A DNA stretch of 64,000 nt from Acidobacteria bacterium Mor1 (GCA_001664505.1 CP011806.1:4780494-4844493); one strand, 5' to 3'; shown: positions 18,607 to 28,255, counted from the stretch's first letter. The notes: generated from the sequence alone by a model not told the origin. Program-made: numbers and translations.

Positions 18607-20577
18607 GTGGCCGAGGCCCCCGATCGTTCCCGACCCGCAGCGGAGCCCCGCTGGCGCACCAGCCTGAGTTGGCTCCTGGGTGGACTGCTCTGCGTGTTCG
18701 TCGTGGCGGAGGTCAACTACCCCCGCCTGGCGCCCCAGTCGCAGCTGGCGATCTTCGCCATGCTCGGGCTGTTCCTCTGCTACATGAACCGGCCGTTGCT
18801 CCCTTCGCTGCGGGACAACAAGCTGGTGCGGGGCCTGGATCTGCTGCTCGGCCTGGCGGCCGCCGCTTGCTGCGCCTACGTGGTGGTGCAGACCGAGCCG
18901 ATCTTCGAGTCCTTGTGGTTCGGCGGCAGCCCCCTGGGGGATCGCGCGGGACAGGAGACCGGCCTGGATACCGCGGTGGGCATCGCCGGCCTGGTGCTGG
19001 TGCTGGAAGCCGCCCGGCGCGCCATCGGTTGGGCGCTGCCGGCGTTGGCCGGCGTGTTCCTGTTCTATGCCGCCTTCGGCGCCTCCTTCCCGGTCTGGCT
19101 CTTTCCCCACCGGGGCTACTCGCTGGACCGGATCGTGGCCCAGACGTTCCTGCACAGCCAGGGGGTGTTCGGCACCGCGCTCTACGTGATGTTCACCTAC
19201 GTCTTCCTGTTCGTGCTGTTCGGGACCTTCCTGCGGCACACCGGGGCGACCGGGTTCATCCTGCAGTTTGCGCGCAAGCTGTTCGGCGCCTCGCCGGGCG
19301 GGCCGGCCAAGATCTCGGTGCTCTCCAGCGGATTGATGGGATCCCTGTCCGGCAGCGCCGTGGCCAACACCGCCACCACCGGGACCTTCACCATCCCGCT
19401 GATGCGGGACTCCGGCTTCGAGCCTGAAGTTGCCGGAGGGGTCGAGGCCGCCGCCAGTTCCGGCGGAGCGCTGGTGCCTCCGGTGATGGGCGCCGCGGCC
19501 TACATGATGTTGGAGATCGTCGAGCCGGCGGTGACCTATCTGGAGATCGTCCAGGCCGCGCTGATCCCGGCGATTCTCTACTACCTGTCGCTGTTCCTGA
19601 TCGTGCACTTCCACGCCCGGCGCATCGGCGCAGGAGGTGATGCCGAGCGTCAGGACGCCGGCCCGCTGCAGCCGTTTCAGGGGCTGGTCTTCGTCGGCGG
19701 CATGGTCACTTTGATCGGCCTGATCCTGTCGGGAAGCAGCGTGTTCCGGGCCGCCAGCATCGCGCTGCTGGCGATCGTGCTGCTTAGCCTGTTCCATGCC
19801 TCGACCCGCCTGACCGGGCGCAAGGTGCTTCAGTCCCTGGCCGAGACCGCCCGGGACGGGGTCCCGTTGATCGCTGCCGCCGCCTGCGTCGGCGTCGTGA
19901 TCGGGGTGGTGACCCTGACCGGCATCGGCACCCGGCTGCCGTCGACGATCCTCGACCTCTCCCAGGACAGCCTGATGACCGCCCTGGTGCTGATCATGCT
20001 GTCGTCGATGGTGCTGGGTATGGGGATGCCGTCGGTGGTCTGCTACCTGCTGATGGCAACCCTGGTCGGGCCGGTGCTGGGGAACCTGGGCATCGTGCCC
20101 CTGGCCGCGCATCTGTTCATCTTCTACTTCGGCATGATGTCGATGGTCACGCCCCCTGTGGCCCTGGCGGCCTATACCGCGGCTTCGATCGCCGATTCGA
20201 AGGTAATGCCCACGGCGTTCGCGGCCTTCCGCTTCGCCCTGGTCGGTTTCACCCTGCCCTACATGTTCGTGTTCAAGCCGGAGCTCCTGATGCTGGCCGC
20301 CGACGGCGGACCGGCCGGCTGGGGCGCGGTGGCGCTGGCGGTCGGTGGGGCGGTGCTGGGGATCGTCCCCCTGGCGGCATCGATGGCAGGCTACCTGTTC
20401 GGTCCGCTTTCGCCTGCCATGCGCGGGCTCCTGTTCCTCTCGGCGGTGGCCCAGCTGGTGCCCTTCGAGATGAGCGTCGGAGGGCGGTCGCTGCCGGTGT
20501 TGGCCTTCGGTGGAATGGCCCTGTTCGCGGCGGTGGCGCTACTCGGCCGTCGCGGGGGGCCGGGCGGGGCGCACTAG
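18607..20577 (+). CDS. TRAP transporter fused permease subunit (DctQ-DctM fusion)
   Basis: 656 aa, GTG start. The N-terminal part has four to five helices corresponding to the small DctQ subunit, followed by a DctM-like large subunit with 'SSGLMGSLSGSAVANTATTGTFTIPLM' signature elements (19322-19400) and 'ASSGGALVPPVMGAAAYMM'. This is the architecture of the 4TM/12TM fused permeases that pair with TAXI binding proteins. It should drive sodium- or proton-coupled uptake of the ligand bound by the upstream lipoprotein. Spacing of 16 nt from that gene supports one operon. Confidence 0.92.
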   Translation: MAEAPDRSRPAAEPRWRTSLSWLLGGLLCVFVVAEVNYPRLAPQSQLAIFAMLGLFLCYMNRPLLPSLRDNKLVRGLDLLLGLAAAACCAYVVVQTEPIFESLWFGGSPLGDRAGQETGLDTAVGIAGLVLVLEAARRAIGWALPALAGVFLFYAAFGASFPVWLFPHRGYSLDRIVAQTFLHSQGVFGTALYVMFTYVFLFVLFGTFLRHTGATGFILQFARKLFGASPGGPAKISVLSSGLMGSLSGSAVANTATTGTFTIPLMRDSGFEPEVAGGVEAAASSGGALVPPVMGAAAYMMLEIVEPAVTYLEIVQAALIPAILYYLSLFLIVHFHARRIGAGGDAERQDAGPLQPFQGLVFVGGMVTLIGLILSGSSVFRAASIALLAIVLLSLFHASTRLTGRKVLQSLAETARDGVPLIAAAACVGVVIGVVTLTGIGTRLPSTILDLSQDSLMTALVLIMLSSMVLGMGMPSVVCYLLMATLVGPVLGNLGIVPLAAHLFIFYFGMMSMVTPPVALAAYTAASIADSKVMPTAFAAFRFALVGFTLPYMFVFKPELLMLAADGGPAGWGAVALAVGGAVLGIVPLAASMAGYLFGPLSPAMRGLLFLSAVAQLVPFEMSVGGRSLPVLAFGGMALFAAVALLGRRGGPGGAH

Positions 20578-20697
20578 CGCATATGTCTCCGGCCGGGTAG
20601 GCTATCTGCGGCCGTGTGGAGACCCAGGACCAGCCCGCATCCCCCGAACGAGGACACCACCCTGGCGCGCGGTCCGTCCGCGGGTCTATGGCCCCTG

Positions 20698-20713
20698 TTT
20701 ACAGGTATTTACA
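20698..20713 (+). promoter_or_regulatory. TTTACA-N4-TTTACA direct repeat upstream of the 20.8 kb operon
   Basis: Two identical TTTACA hexamers start at 20698 and 20708, one helical turn apart, 66 nt before the first beta-propeller start codon. This AT-rich patch stands out in GC-rich DNA. The same element recurs upstream of the TonB receptor at 40513 and in the divergent gap near 52625. Ten-bp-spaced direct hexamers are the usual form of OmpR/PhoB-family operators; that reading is inference. Confidence 0.45.
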
Positions 20714-20778
20714 AGCGCGTCTCTCACCGGGATGACACAATCGAATCTCCGGGCGTTCTTTCTTCGTAAGGTGACTAC

Positions 20779-22965
20779 ATGCGATCTGACCGCGTCATGT
20801 TGTGCGTCTGTCTGCTGGCCCTGATCGCCGCTCCGGCGGCGGCCGATTGGACCCACTGGAGAGGTCCCGACCAGAACGGCATCTCGGCCGAGACCGGGCT
20901 GATCGACAGCTGGACCATCGACGGCGAGAACCAGCTGTGGCGGGCCGACTTCATCGGCCGGTCCACGCCGGTCGTCCTCGGCGACCGGGTCTGTGCCAAC
21001 GGCCGCGTCGGCGACGACAGCACCAAGCAGGAGGTCGTCGCCTGCTGGAATGCGGACACCGGCGAGAAGCTGTGGGAAGACCGCTTCAACGTCTACAACA
21101 CCACGGTGCCGTTCAACCGGGTCGGCTGGGCCAGCCTCGGCGCCGACAGTGAGACCGGTCAGATCTACGCCCACGGCGTGGCCGGTCAGCTCAACGCCTA
21201 TGAGGCCGCCAGCGGCAAGCTGGTCTGGTCCCGTTTCCTGGCCGAGGAGTTCGGCCGGATGTCCGGCTACGGCGGCCGCACCCAGACGCCCATCGTTCAC
21301 GGCGACCTGGTGATCATGACCTCGGTCTTCATCGGCTGGGGCAAGCATGCCGCGCCGCGGAGCCGCTTCTTCGCCTTCGACAAGCGCACCGGCGACGTGG
21401 TCTGGATCTCCACGCCGGGCAACTCGATGGTCGCCGACATGAACACCCAGTCGGTGCCGGTCATCGCCGAGGCGGGTGGCCGCACCCTGGTCATCGGCGG
21501 CGGCGCCGACGGCCGGATCTACGCCATGGACGTGCAGACCGGAGAACATGTCTGGACATTCCATCTGAGCAAGCGCGGGATCAACGCCTCGGTGGTCGTC
21601 GAAGGGGACACCCTCTACGTGTCTCACAGTGAAGAGAACCTCGACGAGGCGGTCATGGGCCGGGTCGTGGCCCTCGACATCACCGGCAAGGGGGATGTCA
21701 CCGCGACCGCCGAGAAGTGGCGGGTCGACGAGATCACCGCCGGCTTCCCCTCGCCCGTCGTCAAGGACGGCATGCTCTACATCGTCGACAACTCGGGCAA
21801 CCTGCGCGCCCTGGACAAGACCAACGGCCAGGAGAAGTGGTCCTTCAGCCTCGGTACCGTGGGCAAGGGTTCGCCGGTCTTCGCCGACGGCAAGATCTAC
21901 GCGACCGAGACCAACGGCCATCTGGTGATCGTCAAGCCGGGTGCCGACGGTGCGACCAAGCTGGACAAGGACGAGGTCACCATGCCCGGCGGACGCTACG
22001 CCGAGGTCTACGGATCGGTGGCCATCTCCGACGGCCGCATCTTCTTCACCAGCGAGAACGGCATCTTCGCCCTGGGCAAGAAGAAGGCCGCGGCCTCGGC
22101 CAAGGCCTCGAAGAAGGGGCCGACGATGCAGGTCCCGGCGGGCCCGGCGCTGGTGGTACCGGCGGAGACGGTGGCCAAGCCCGGTCAGGCGACCGCGTTC
22201 ATGCTGCGCTCCGTGTCCCAGGCCGGCGCCCTCGACAAATCCAAGGCCAAGGCGGAATGGTCCCTCGAGGGCCTCCAGGGCAAGATCAAGGGGGGCAAGT
22301 TCACCCCCGATCCGAAGATGCCCTTCCAGGCCGGCCACGTGGTGGCCAAGATCGGTGACCGCACCGTCAAGTCCCGGGTCCGGGTCATCTCCGACATGCC
22401 CTGGGAAATCGACTTCAACGACATGGACGAGAAGTTCACCCCGCCGAGCTGGATCTCTGCCAAGGGCAAGTTCGAGGTGCGCGACCTCGACGGCGAGAAG
22501 GTCCTGGCCCAGTTGATCCGCCCCCGGGGCCTGCCGCGCTCCTTCACCTACATGGGCCCCAGTGACTGGACCAACTACACCATGGAGGCGGACGTCCGCG
22601 GTTCGGTCAAGGGCCGGCGCAAGAGTGACGTCGGGCTGATCGCCGGCGGCTACACCCTGAACCTGATGGGCAGCCACCAGCGGGTCCAGATCCGCTCCTG
22701 GGAGGCCGAGCGCCGCATGGCCCAGCACACCGACTTCGCCTGGGACATGGAGACCTGGTACACCATGAAGCTGCGGGTCGAGAACGACGGTAAGACGGCC
22801 AAGGTCCTGGGCAAGATCTGGAAGCGGGATGGAACAGAACCCGCCGACTGGACGTTCACGGTCGAGGATGCGCTCCCGATCAAGGGAGGCAGCCCGGGCC
22901 TGATCGGCTTCGTGCCGGGCATCGAAAACTACTACGACAACATCAAGGTCTATCCGAACGAGTAA
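20779..22965 (+). CDS. Exported PQQ-like beta-propeller protein with C-terminal 3-keto-disaccharide hydrolase/LamG-like domain
   Basis: 728 aa, ATG preceded by AAGGTGA, with a clear signal peptide (cut after 'LIAAPAAA', ~residue 22). Residues ~23-435 are a PQQ-like propeller beginning with the WTHWRGP motif. A lysine/alanine-rich linker (~435-450) leads to a beta-sandwich region ('VPAGPALVVPAETVAKPGQ'). The last ~190 residues ('INFNDMDEKFTPPSW'-like start, 'SDWTNYTMEADVRG', 'NYYDNIKVYP') resemble concanavalin-like 3-keto-disaccharide hydrolase (DUF1080) domains. It opens the 12-gene same-strand block and is 16 nt from a second propeller gene. Probably periplasmic or surface; substrate unknown. 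The quinone-ligating residues of true quinoproteins cannot be confirmed by eye. Confidence 0.8.
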   Translation: MRSDRVMLCVCLLALIAAPAAADWTHWRGPDQNGISAETGLIDSWTIDGENQLWRADFIGRSTPVVLGDRVCANGRVGDDSTKQEVVACWNADTGEKLWEDRFNVYNTTVPFNRVGWASLGADSETGQIYAHGVAGQLNAYEAASGKLVWSRFLAEEFGRMSGYGGRTQTPIVHGDLVIMTSVFIGWGKHAAPRSRFFAFDKRTGDVVWISTPGNSMVADMNTQSVPVIAEAGGRTLVIGGGADGRIYAMDVQTGEHVWTFHLSKRGINASVVVEGDTLYVSHSEENLDEAVMGRVVALDITGKGDVTATAEKWRVDEITAGFPSPVVKDGMLYIVDNSGNLRALDKTNGQEKWSFSLGTVGKGSPVFADGKIYATETNGHLVIVKPGADGATKLDKDEVTMPGGRYAEVYGSVAISDGRIFFTSENGIFALGKKKAAASAKASKKGPTMQVPAGPALVVPAETVAKPGQATAFMLRSVSQAGALDKSKAKAEWSLEGLQGKIKGGKFTPDPKMPFQAGHVVAKIGDRTVKSRVRVISDMPWEIDFNDMDEKFTPPSWISAKGKFEVRDLDGEKVLAQLIRPRGLPRSFTYMGPSDWTNYTMEADVRGSVKGRRKSDVGLIAGGYTLNLMGSHQRVQIRSWEAERRMAQHTDFAWDMETWYTMKLRVENDGKTAKVLGKIWKRDGTEPADWTFTVEDALPIKGGSPGLIGFVPGIENYYDNIKVYPNE

Positions 22966-22981
22966 GAGGGGCGAGCGAATC

Positions 22982-24508
22982 ATGAAGATGACGAAGAACA
23001 AGTTTGGGCTGGTCCTGCTGCTCGTCGCGGCGGTGGCCGTTCCGGTAATCGCCGAGTCGGACGGCATCGTGATGTTCGGTTCCGGACCGTCCCGCAACAT
23101 GATGTCCACCGAGACGGGACTCCCCACCGAGTGGGATGCCATCACCGGCAAGAACGTCCTGTGGAGCGCCGATCTCGGCTCCCAGACCTATGCCGGTCCG
23201 GTGGTCAAGGACGGCAAGGTCTACGTCGGCACCAACAACGAGCTGGAGGTCAACCCCAAGCTCAAGGGTGACCGGGGCAACATCATGGTCTTCGACGAGA
23301 AGACCGGCGAGCTGCTCTGGCAGTCCGCCCACGCCAAGCTGCCCTCGGGCCGGGTCAACGACTGGCCGCTCCAGGGCATCTGCTCCACGCCGGCCATCGA
23401 AGGGAACCGGGTCTACTACATGAGCAACCGCGGCGAGATGATCGCCGCCGACGTCGAGGGTTTCCGCGACGGTGAGAACGACGGTCCGTACAAGGACGAA
23501 GAGCACAAGAGCGAGATCGACGAGGACATCATCTGGAAGTACGACATGATCGCCGAGCTCGACGTGTTCCCCCACAACCTGGCGGCGGGCAGCCCGCTGC
23601 TGGTCGGGGACATGCTCTACGCCATCACCGGCCAGGGCGTCGACGAGGGGCACATCAACCTGCCGTCCCCCTTCGGCCCGAGCTTCGTCGCCTTCAACAA
23701 GAACAGCGGCGAGCTGGTCTGGGAAAGCTCCCTCCCCGGCGAGAACGTGCTGCACGGCAGCTGGTCCAACCCGAGCTACGCCGAGATCGGTGGTGTCGCG
23801 CAGGTGATCTTCCCCGGCGGCGACGGAATCCTCTACTCCTTCGAACCGCTCAAGGGTGAGCTGCTCTGGACCTTCGACCTCAACCCCGAAGGCACCAAGT
23901 GGGAGCTCGGCGGCCGCGGCACCAAGAACAACGTGATCTCCATGCCGGTGGTCCACGACGGCATCATCTTCATCGCCGTCGGCCAGGATCCCGAGCACGG
24001 TGAAGGTCCGGGCAACCTGTGGGCGCTCAACGTGGCCGGCAAGAAAGGCAACCTGACCAAGCAGGAAGGCGTGGTCAAGTGGCACCTGGGCGGCGAGGAG
24101 TTCCACCGCACCATGTCCTCGGCGGCCATCGCCGACGGCCTGATGTACATCGCCGACCTCAACGGATTCCTCTACTGCCTCGACGTCGAGACCGGCAAGA
24201 AGCACTGGACCTACGACACCTTCGCCGCGATCTGGGGCTCCGCCTGGGTCGCCGACGGCAAGGTCTATCTCGGTGACGAGGACGGCGATATCGCCGTGCT
24301 GAAGCACGGCAAGAAGATGGAACTGCTGCACGAATCGAACATGGGAGCCGCGGTGTACACCACCCCGGTTGCGAACGATGGCACGATATTCGTTGCGAGT
24401 CGCAAGAAGCTCTTTGCGCTCAAGAACGGCGCGGGCCCCAAGAAGGCCACTCCCAAGAAGCCCGAGAAGGGCAAGCCCGAGGTCAAGAAGACCGAGAAGA
24501 AGGGCTGA
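22982..24508 (+). CDS. Exported PQQ-like beta-propeller repeat protein with Lys-rich tail
   Basis: 508 aa with signal peptide (cut near residue 24, 'VAVPVIA-ES'). The body is a beta-propeller with repeated 'DGKVYVGT...xxGELLWQ'-type blades. The start 'FGSGPSRNMMSTETGLPTEWD' is the opening seen in BamB/quinoprotein-like proteins that begin 'WPxxRGNxxxxG'. The C-terminus is a ~25-residue lysine/proline tail (KKATPKKPEKGKPEVKK). It lies 16 nt behind the first propeller and 44 nt ahead of the adenylating enzyme. It may bind a ligand or a partner protein in the periplasm; true PQQ binding is not shown by the sequence. Confidence 0.8.
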   Translation: MKMTKNKFGLVLLLVAAVAVPVIAESDGIVMFGSGPSRNMMSTETGLPTEWDAITGKNVLWSADLGSQTYAGPVVKDGKVYVGTNNELEVNPKLKGDRGNIMVFDEKTGELLWQSAHAKLPSGRVNDWPLQGICSTPAIEGNRVYYMSNRGEMIAADVEGFRDGENDGPYKDEEHKSEIDEDIIWKYDMIAELDVFPHNLAAGSPLLVGDMLYAITGQGVDEGHINLPSPFGPSFVAFNKNSGELVWESSLPGENVLHGSWSNPSYAEIGGVAQVIFPGGDGILYSFEPLKGELLWTFDLNPEGTKWELGGRGTKNNVISMPVVHDGIIFIAVGQDPEHGEGPGNLWALNVAGKKGNLTKQEGVVKWHLGGEEFHRTMSSAAIADGLMYIADLNGFLYCLDVETGKKHWTYDTFAAIWGSAWVADGKVYLGDEDGDIAVLKHGKKMELLHESNMGAAVYTTPVANDGTIFVASRKKLFALKNGAGPKKATPKKPEKGKPEVKKTEKKG

Positions 24509-24552
24509 GGGATACGCGTCCGTCTGCGGATTCAAACCATACGGAGCAGCTC

Positions 24553-25641
24553 ATGGAAGTGATCAGTTCAGAGCTCGCGCAACGCGCCGAGCAGGTACGC
24601 CGAAGCCTCGATGAACACGTGCGGGAGATGGTGCTCTGGCACTTCTCGCCCGAGACCGGAAGTCCCTTCTGGCTGGAGTTCGCCGAGAAGCTGGACTTCG
24701 ATCCCCGCCGGGAGATCGGCGGCTTCGACGATCTGAAGATCCTCGGTCACTTCCAGGATGAGTGGCTGCGGGGCGGCCCGGTTCGTCGCTGGGTTCCCAA
24801 GGCCCTGGCGGACAAGCCGCTCTACGTGTTCGAAACAGGCGGTTCGACCGGTGTGCCCAAGAGCCGGGTCAACATCGAAGACTTCCAGCGGGACTACGAG
24901 ATCTTCGGGGACAACCTCAGCGACGAGACCTTCCCCAAGGGCGCCGACTGGCTGATGTTGGGGCCCACCGGCCCCCGCCGGCTGCGCCTGGCGATCGAGC
25001 ATCTCGCCCAGTACCGGGGCGGCATCAGCTTCTTCGTCGATCTCGACCCGCGCTGGGTGCAGAAGTTGATCCGCATGGGCCGGCCTCACGATCTCGAGCT
25101 CTACAAGAGCCACACCGTCGATCAGGCGCTGACGATCCTGCGGGCCCACCCCAACATCAAGTGCATCTTCACCACGCCGAAGCTGCTCGAGGCGCTCTGC
25201 GAAAAGATCGATCTGGTCAAGCAGGGCATCACCGGCATCTTCTGCGGCGGCACCGAGATGAACCGCCAGTTCAACCGCTTCGCCCGTGAAGAGCTGGTGC
25301 CGGGCATCGACTTCGTGCCGACCTACGGCAACACGCTGATGGGGTTGGCCAGTCCCAAGCCCTTCGACCGGGCCGACGACTACGCCATCACCTACTACCC
25401 GCCGACTCCCCGGGCGCTCTTCGAGATCGTCGACCCCGACGATCTGGACAAGACCGTCGAGTACGGCCAGCGGGGCCGTGTGCTGCTGACCACCCTCACT
25501 CGCGAGTTCTTCATGCCGCGCTTCGCCGAACGGGACGAAGGCGTGCGTGCCGAGCCCTGCGAGAAGTATCCCTGGGACGGTGTCCGTGACCTCGGACTCT
25601 ACGCCAAGCTGAAGAGCTCGGTGGTCGTGGGGGTCTACTGA
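24553..25641 (+). CDS. LuxE/PaaK-like adenylate-forming enzyme (ANL superfamily)
   Basis: 362 aa, start ATG with ggagc upstream. The ATP-binding loop of ANL enzymes is visible as 'ETGGSTGVPKSR' (about residues 94-105), followed by 'FCGGTEMNRQF' and 'VPTYGNTLMGLA', which match the A4/A5 regions. The protein is short, nearer to LuxE acyl-protein synthetase (~370 aa) than to phenylacetate-CoA ligase (~430 aa), and the C-terminal lid domain is reduced ('TLTREFFMPRFAERDEG'). It should activate a carboxylic acid as an acyl-adenylate. The next gene overlaps by one base and encodes an aldehyde dehydrogenase-superfamily protein, the same partnership as LuxE and LuxC in fatty aldehyde formation. Substrate unknown. 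Confidence 0.72.
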   Translation: MEVISSELAQRAEQVRRSLDEHVREMVLWHFSPETGSPFWLEFAEKLDFDPRREIGGFDDLKILGHFQDEWLRGGPVRRWVPKALADKPLYVFETGGSTGVPKSRVNIEDFQRDYEIFGDNLSDETFPKGADWLMLGPTGPRRLRLAIEHLAQYRGGISFFVDLDPRWVQKLIRMGRPHDLELYKSHTVDQALTILRAHPNIKCIFTTPKLLEALCEKIDLVKQGITGIFCGGTEMNRQFNRFAREELVPGIDFVPTYGNTLMGLASPKPFDRADDYAITYYPPTPRALFEIVDPDDLDKTVEYGQRGRVLLTTLTREFFMPRFAERDEGVRAEPCEKYPWDGVRDLGLYAKLKSSVVVGVY

Positions 25642-27077
25642 TGCTGCACATCCCCCTGTTGCGCGGCGGCAAGCCCTACCGGAGCATGAACGTCGCCACC
25701 CTGAACCACGTCCGCACCGGCGAGCCGGTGGCCGAAGTCAGTCTGGCCAACTCCGGCCTGATCTCCCGTGACCTGCGCAACGTCAAACAGCACCAGCAGC
25801 GGCTTCAGGAGATCCCGGTTCGGGAGATCCTCGAGATCTGCCGCAAGGCGGCGACCCTCTTCGGTGAAGCGGACCTGCCGATCGATCCGGTCGCGGGGAC
25901 GACCCAGAGCTACGACGACTATCTGAAGCAGCTCTCGTCGACCACGGGAATGCCGCTGGCGCTTTGCCGGATCAACGCCGAAAAGATCCGCTTCGTCATG
26001 CAGAACATGGAGCGGGTGCTGGGCGGGTTGACCCGCGGCGTCGATGTCGAGGTCCTCGACCGCGGCTTCGTCGACCAGGACGACCGCCTGCTGAGTTACA
26101 TTCGCGAGGCCGATTCTCTCGGCGCGGTGCTTCCCAGCAACTCTCCGGGCGTGCACTCGCTGTGGATCCCGGCGCTGGCGATGAAGGTGCCGCTGGTGAT
26201 CAAGCCCGGCGGCCTCGAGCCCTGGTCCCCCTTCCGTATCGGCCAGGCACTGGTGGCGGCGGGTCTGCCGGCCGAAGCGTTCGGCTTCTACCCAACCGAC
26301 CACAACGGCGCCTCGCAGATCCTGCTGAGCACCGACCGTTCGATGATCTTCGGCGACAAGGGCACGGTGGCCTCGTGGGTCGACGATCCCCGGGTCCAGA
26401 TTCACGGCCCCGGCTGGAGCAAGGTCGTCTTCGGCGCCGACCGCGCACCCCATTGGCGGGAGCATCTCGACCTGGTCTCGATCTCGGTGGCCGAGAACGG
26501 CGGCCGGGCCTGCCTCAACTCTTCGGGCATCTGGATGCCGAGCCACGGCCGCGAGCTGGCCGAGGCGCTGGCCGAGCGCCTGGCCGCGATTCCGGCCCGG
26601 GACCTGGACGATCCGGAGGCGCGCCTCGCGGCGTTCCCCGTGCCGGAAGTGGCTCGCCGCATTTCCGAGTACGTCGATACCCAACTGCAGATTCCCGGTG
26701 CCGTCGACCTGACCGCCAAACTGCGCCCCGAGGGGCGCGTCGCCGAGGTCGGTGGCTGCACCTTCCTGCTGCCGACGGTGATCTGGCTCGACGATCCGAC
26801 CCACCCGCTGGCCGAGACCGAACTCCTGTTCCCCTTCGCCACCGTGGCCGAGGTGCCCCAGGACGAGCTGATCGAGGGGATCAAGGAAACGCTGGTGGTC
26901 ACCGCATTGACCGGGGACCGCGCGTTCCAGCAAGAGCTGATGCAAGCGCGCAATATCGATCGACTGAACCTGGCGGAAGTGCCGACCAGCCGCATCTCCT
27001 GGGATCAACCGCACGAAGGCAACCTGTTCGAGCACCTCTACCGCCAGCGCGCGTTCCAGAACGCGGTGCCGGCCTGA
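25641..27077 (+). CDS. Aldehyde dehydrogenase-superfamily protein (LuxC-like acyl reductase candidate)
   Basis: 478 aa; its ATG overlaps the stop of the adenylating enzyme (TGATG). ALDH-fold signatures are 'LPSNSPGVHSLWIPALAMKVPLVIKPGGLEPWSPFRI' (Rossmann and NAD-binding strand, 26130-26240), the glycine motif region 'FGDKGTVASW', and the catalytic cysteine segment 'ENGGRACLNSS'. It may reduce the activated acyl group to an aldehyde with NAD(P)H, as LuxC does, or run in the oxidative direction. Coupling to the ANL enzyme and to an iron-type alcohol dehydrogenase favours acid-to-alcohol reduction. The classical ELGG glutamate motif is not evident, which also fits acyl reductases. Confidence 0.75.
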   Translation: MLHIPLLRGGKPYRSMNVATLNHVRTGEPVAEVSLANSGLISRDLRNVKQHQQRLQEIPVREILEICRKAATLFGEADLPIDPVAGTTQSYDDYLKQLSSTTGMPLALCRINAEKIRFVMQNMERVLGGLTRGVDVEVLDRGFVDQDDRLLSYIREADSLGAVLPSNSPGVHSLWIPALAMKVPLVIKPGGLEPWSPFRIGQALVAAGLPAEAFGFYPTDHNGASQILLSTDRSMIFGDKGTVASWVDDPRVQIHGPGWSKVVFGADRAPHWREHLDLVSISVAENGGRACLNSSGIWMPSHGRELAEALAERLAAIPARDLDDPEARLAAFPVPEVARRISEYVDTQLQIPGAVDLTAKLRPEGRVAEVGGCTFLLPTVIWLDDPTHPLAETELLFPFATVAEVPQDELIEGIKETLVVTALTGDRAFQQELMQARNIDRLNLAEVPTSRISWDQPHEGNLFEHLYRQRAFQNAVPA

Positions 27078-27094
27078 CCGACGCCGGAGAGCCC

Positions 27095-28255
27095 TTGATC
27101 GACCGCAAGAGCGAGATCGCCGCCGCACGCTGGGATACCCAGCTGAACGGGACCCGGGTGCTCTACGGGGCCGGCGCCCTGGAGCGCCTGGGCGAGCTCG
27201 TTGCGGAACTGGGCCTGCGCAAGGTGCTGCTGGTCAGTGACGACGGCGTCTGCGCGGCCGGACACGTCGAGCGCGCCCGCAAGGCTCTGGGCGCCGAGCG
27301 GGTCGCGTGGGTCGACTACGACGGCGTGCAGCCGAACCCGACCAGCGAACATGTGGAGCACGCGGCCCAGGCGGGTCGTGATGCCGCCGTCGACGGCATC
27401 ATCGCTCTGGGCGGCGGCAGCGTGATGGACTGCGCCAAGGGGGCCAACTTCATCCTGACCCAGGGCGGGCGGATGGAGGACTACTGGGGGTACGGCAAGG
27501 CGAAACAGCCGATGCTGCCCTCGGTCGGTATTCCCACCACCGCAGGCACCGGGAGCGAGGCCCAGTGCTTCGCGTTGATCACCCATCCGGACACCCACGC
27601 GAAGATGGCCTGCGGCGACCCCAGGGCCCGCTTCCGCATGGTGGTGCTCGACCCGGAACTGACCGCAAGCGCCCCCCGGGACGTGATCGCCATGACCGGA
27701 ATGGATGCGGTTTCTCACGCCGTCGAGAGCTACGTCACCCGCACTCGCAATCCGGTGGCCCAGGCCTTCGCCCGGGAGGCGTGGCAGCGGCTTGACGCGC
27801 ACTTCGCCGGCGTGCTGGACGGTAGCGCCGACGTGACCCAGCGGGGCTCGATGCTGGTCGGGGCCCACCTGGCCGGTGCAGCCATCGAACATTCCATGCT
27901 CGGCGCCGCCCACGCCTGCGCCAATCCGCTGACTGCGCGGTTCGACGTGGTCCACGGCGCGGCGGTCGGCCTGATGCTGCCGGCGACGGTCCGGTTCAAC
28001 AGCGCCGAGGTGTCGGCGCTCTACGATGATCTTCACCGCGGCTCCCCGGCGGACCGCCGCGGCGTTTCCCTGGTCGACCGGGTGGTCGAACTGCGCAGCC
28101 TGGCCGGACTCCCGGCGCGGCTGCGGGATTGCGCCATCACCGAGGACAGCCTCGGCGATCTGGCCGACGAGGCGGCCCGTCAGTGGACCGCCGGGTTCAA
28201 TCCGCGACCGGTCACCGAGACCGAGCTGCGAGGACTGTATGAAGCGAGTTTCTAG
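27095..28255 (+). CDS. Iron-containing (group III) alcohol dehydrogenase
   Basis: 386 aa from TTG 27095, chosen because ggag lies six nucleotides upstream and it follows the previous stop by 17 nt; the reading frame stays open far upstream but that part only shadows the ALDH gene. Hallmarks are the N-terminal 'YGAGALERLGEL' strand, 'DGIIALGGGSVMDCAKG' (NAD(P)-binding GGGS), 'PTTAGTGSEAQ', and the metal-binding region with 'GMDAVSHAVESY' and 'HSMLGAAHACANP...VVHG' histidines. It should interconvert an aldehyde and an alcohol with NAD(P)(H). It overlaps the next propeller gene by 17 nt, so all are one transcript. Confidence 0.9.
   Translation: MIDRKSEIAAARWDTQLNGTRVLYGAGALERLGELVAELGLRKVLLVSDDGVCAAGHVERARKALGAERVAWVDYDGVQPNPTSEHVEHAAQAGRDAAVDGIIALGGGSVMDCAKGANFILTQGGRMEDYWGYGKAKQPMLPSVGIPTTAGTGSEAQCFALITHPDTHAKMACGDPRARFRMVVLDPELTASAPRDVIAMTGMDAVSHAVESYVTRTRNPVAQAFAREAWQRLDAHFAGVLDGSADVTQRGSMLVGAHLAGAAIEHSMLGAAHACANPLTARFDVVHGAAVGLMLPATVRFNSAEVSALYDDLHRGSPADRRGVSLVDRVVELRSLAGLPARLRDCAITEDSLGDLADEAARQWTAGFNPRPVTETELRGLYEASF

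Noticed and set aside
25964-28255. A 763-residue fusion ending in the Fe-alcohol dehydrogenase
   Set aside because: The first ~375 residues are an out-of-frame copy of the ALDH gene. The ribosome site and TTG at 27095 give a normal 386-aa dehydrogenase.
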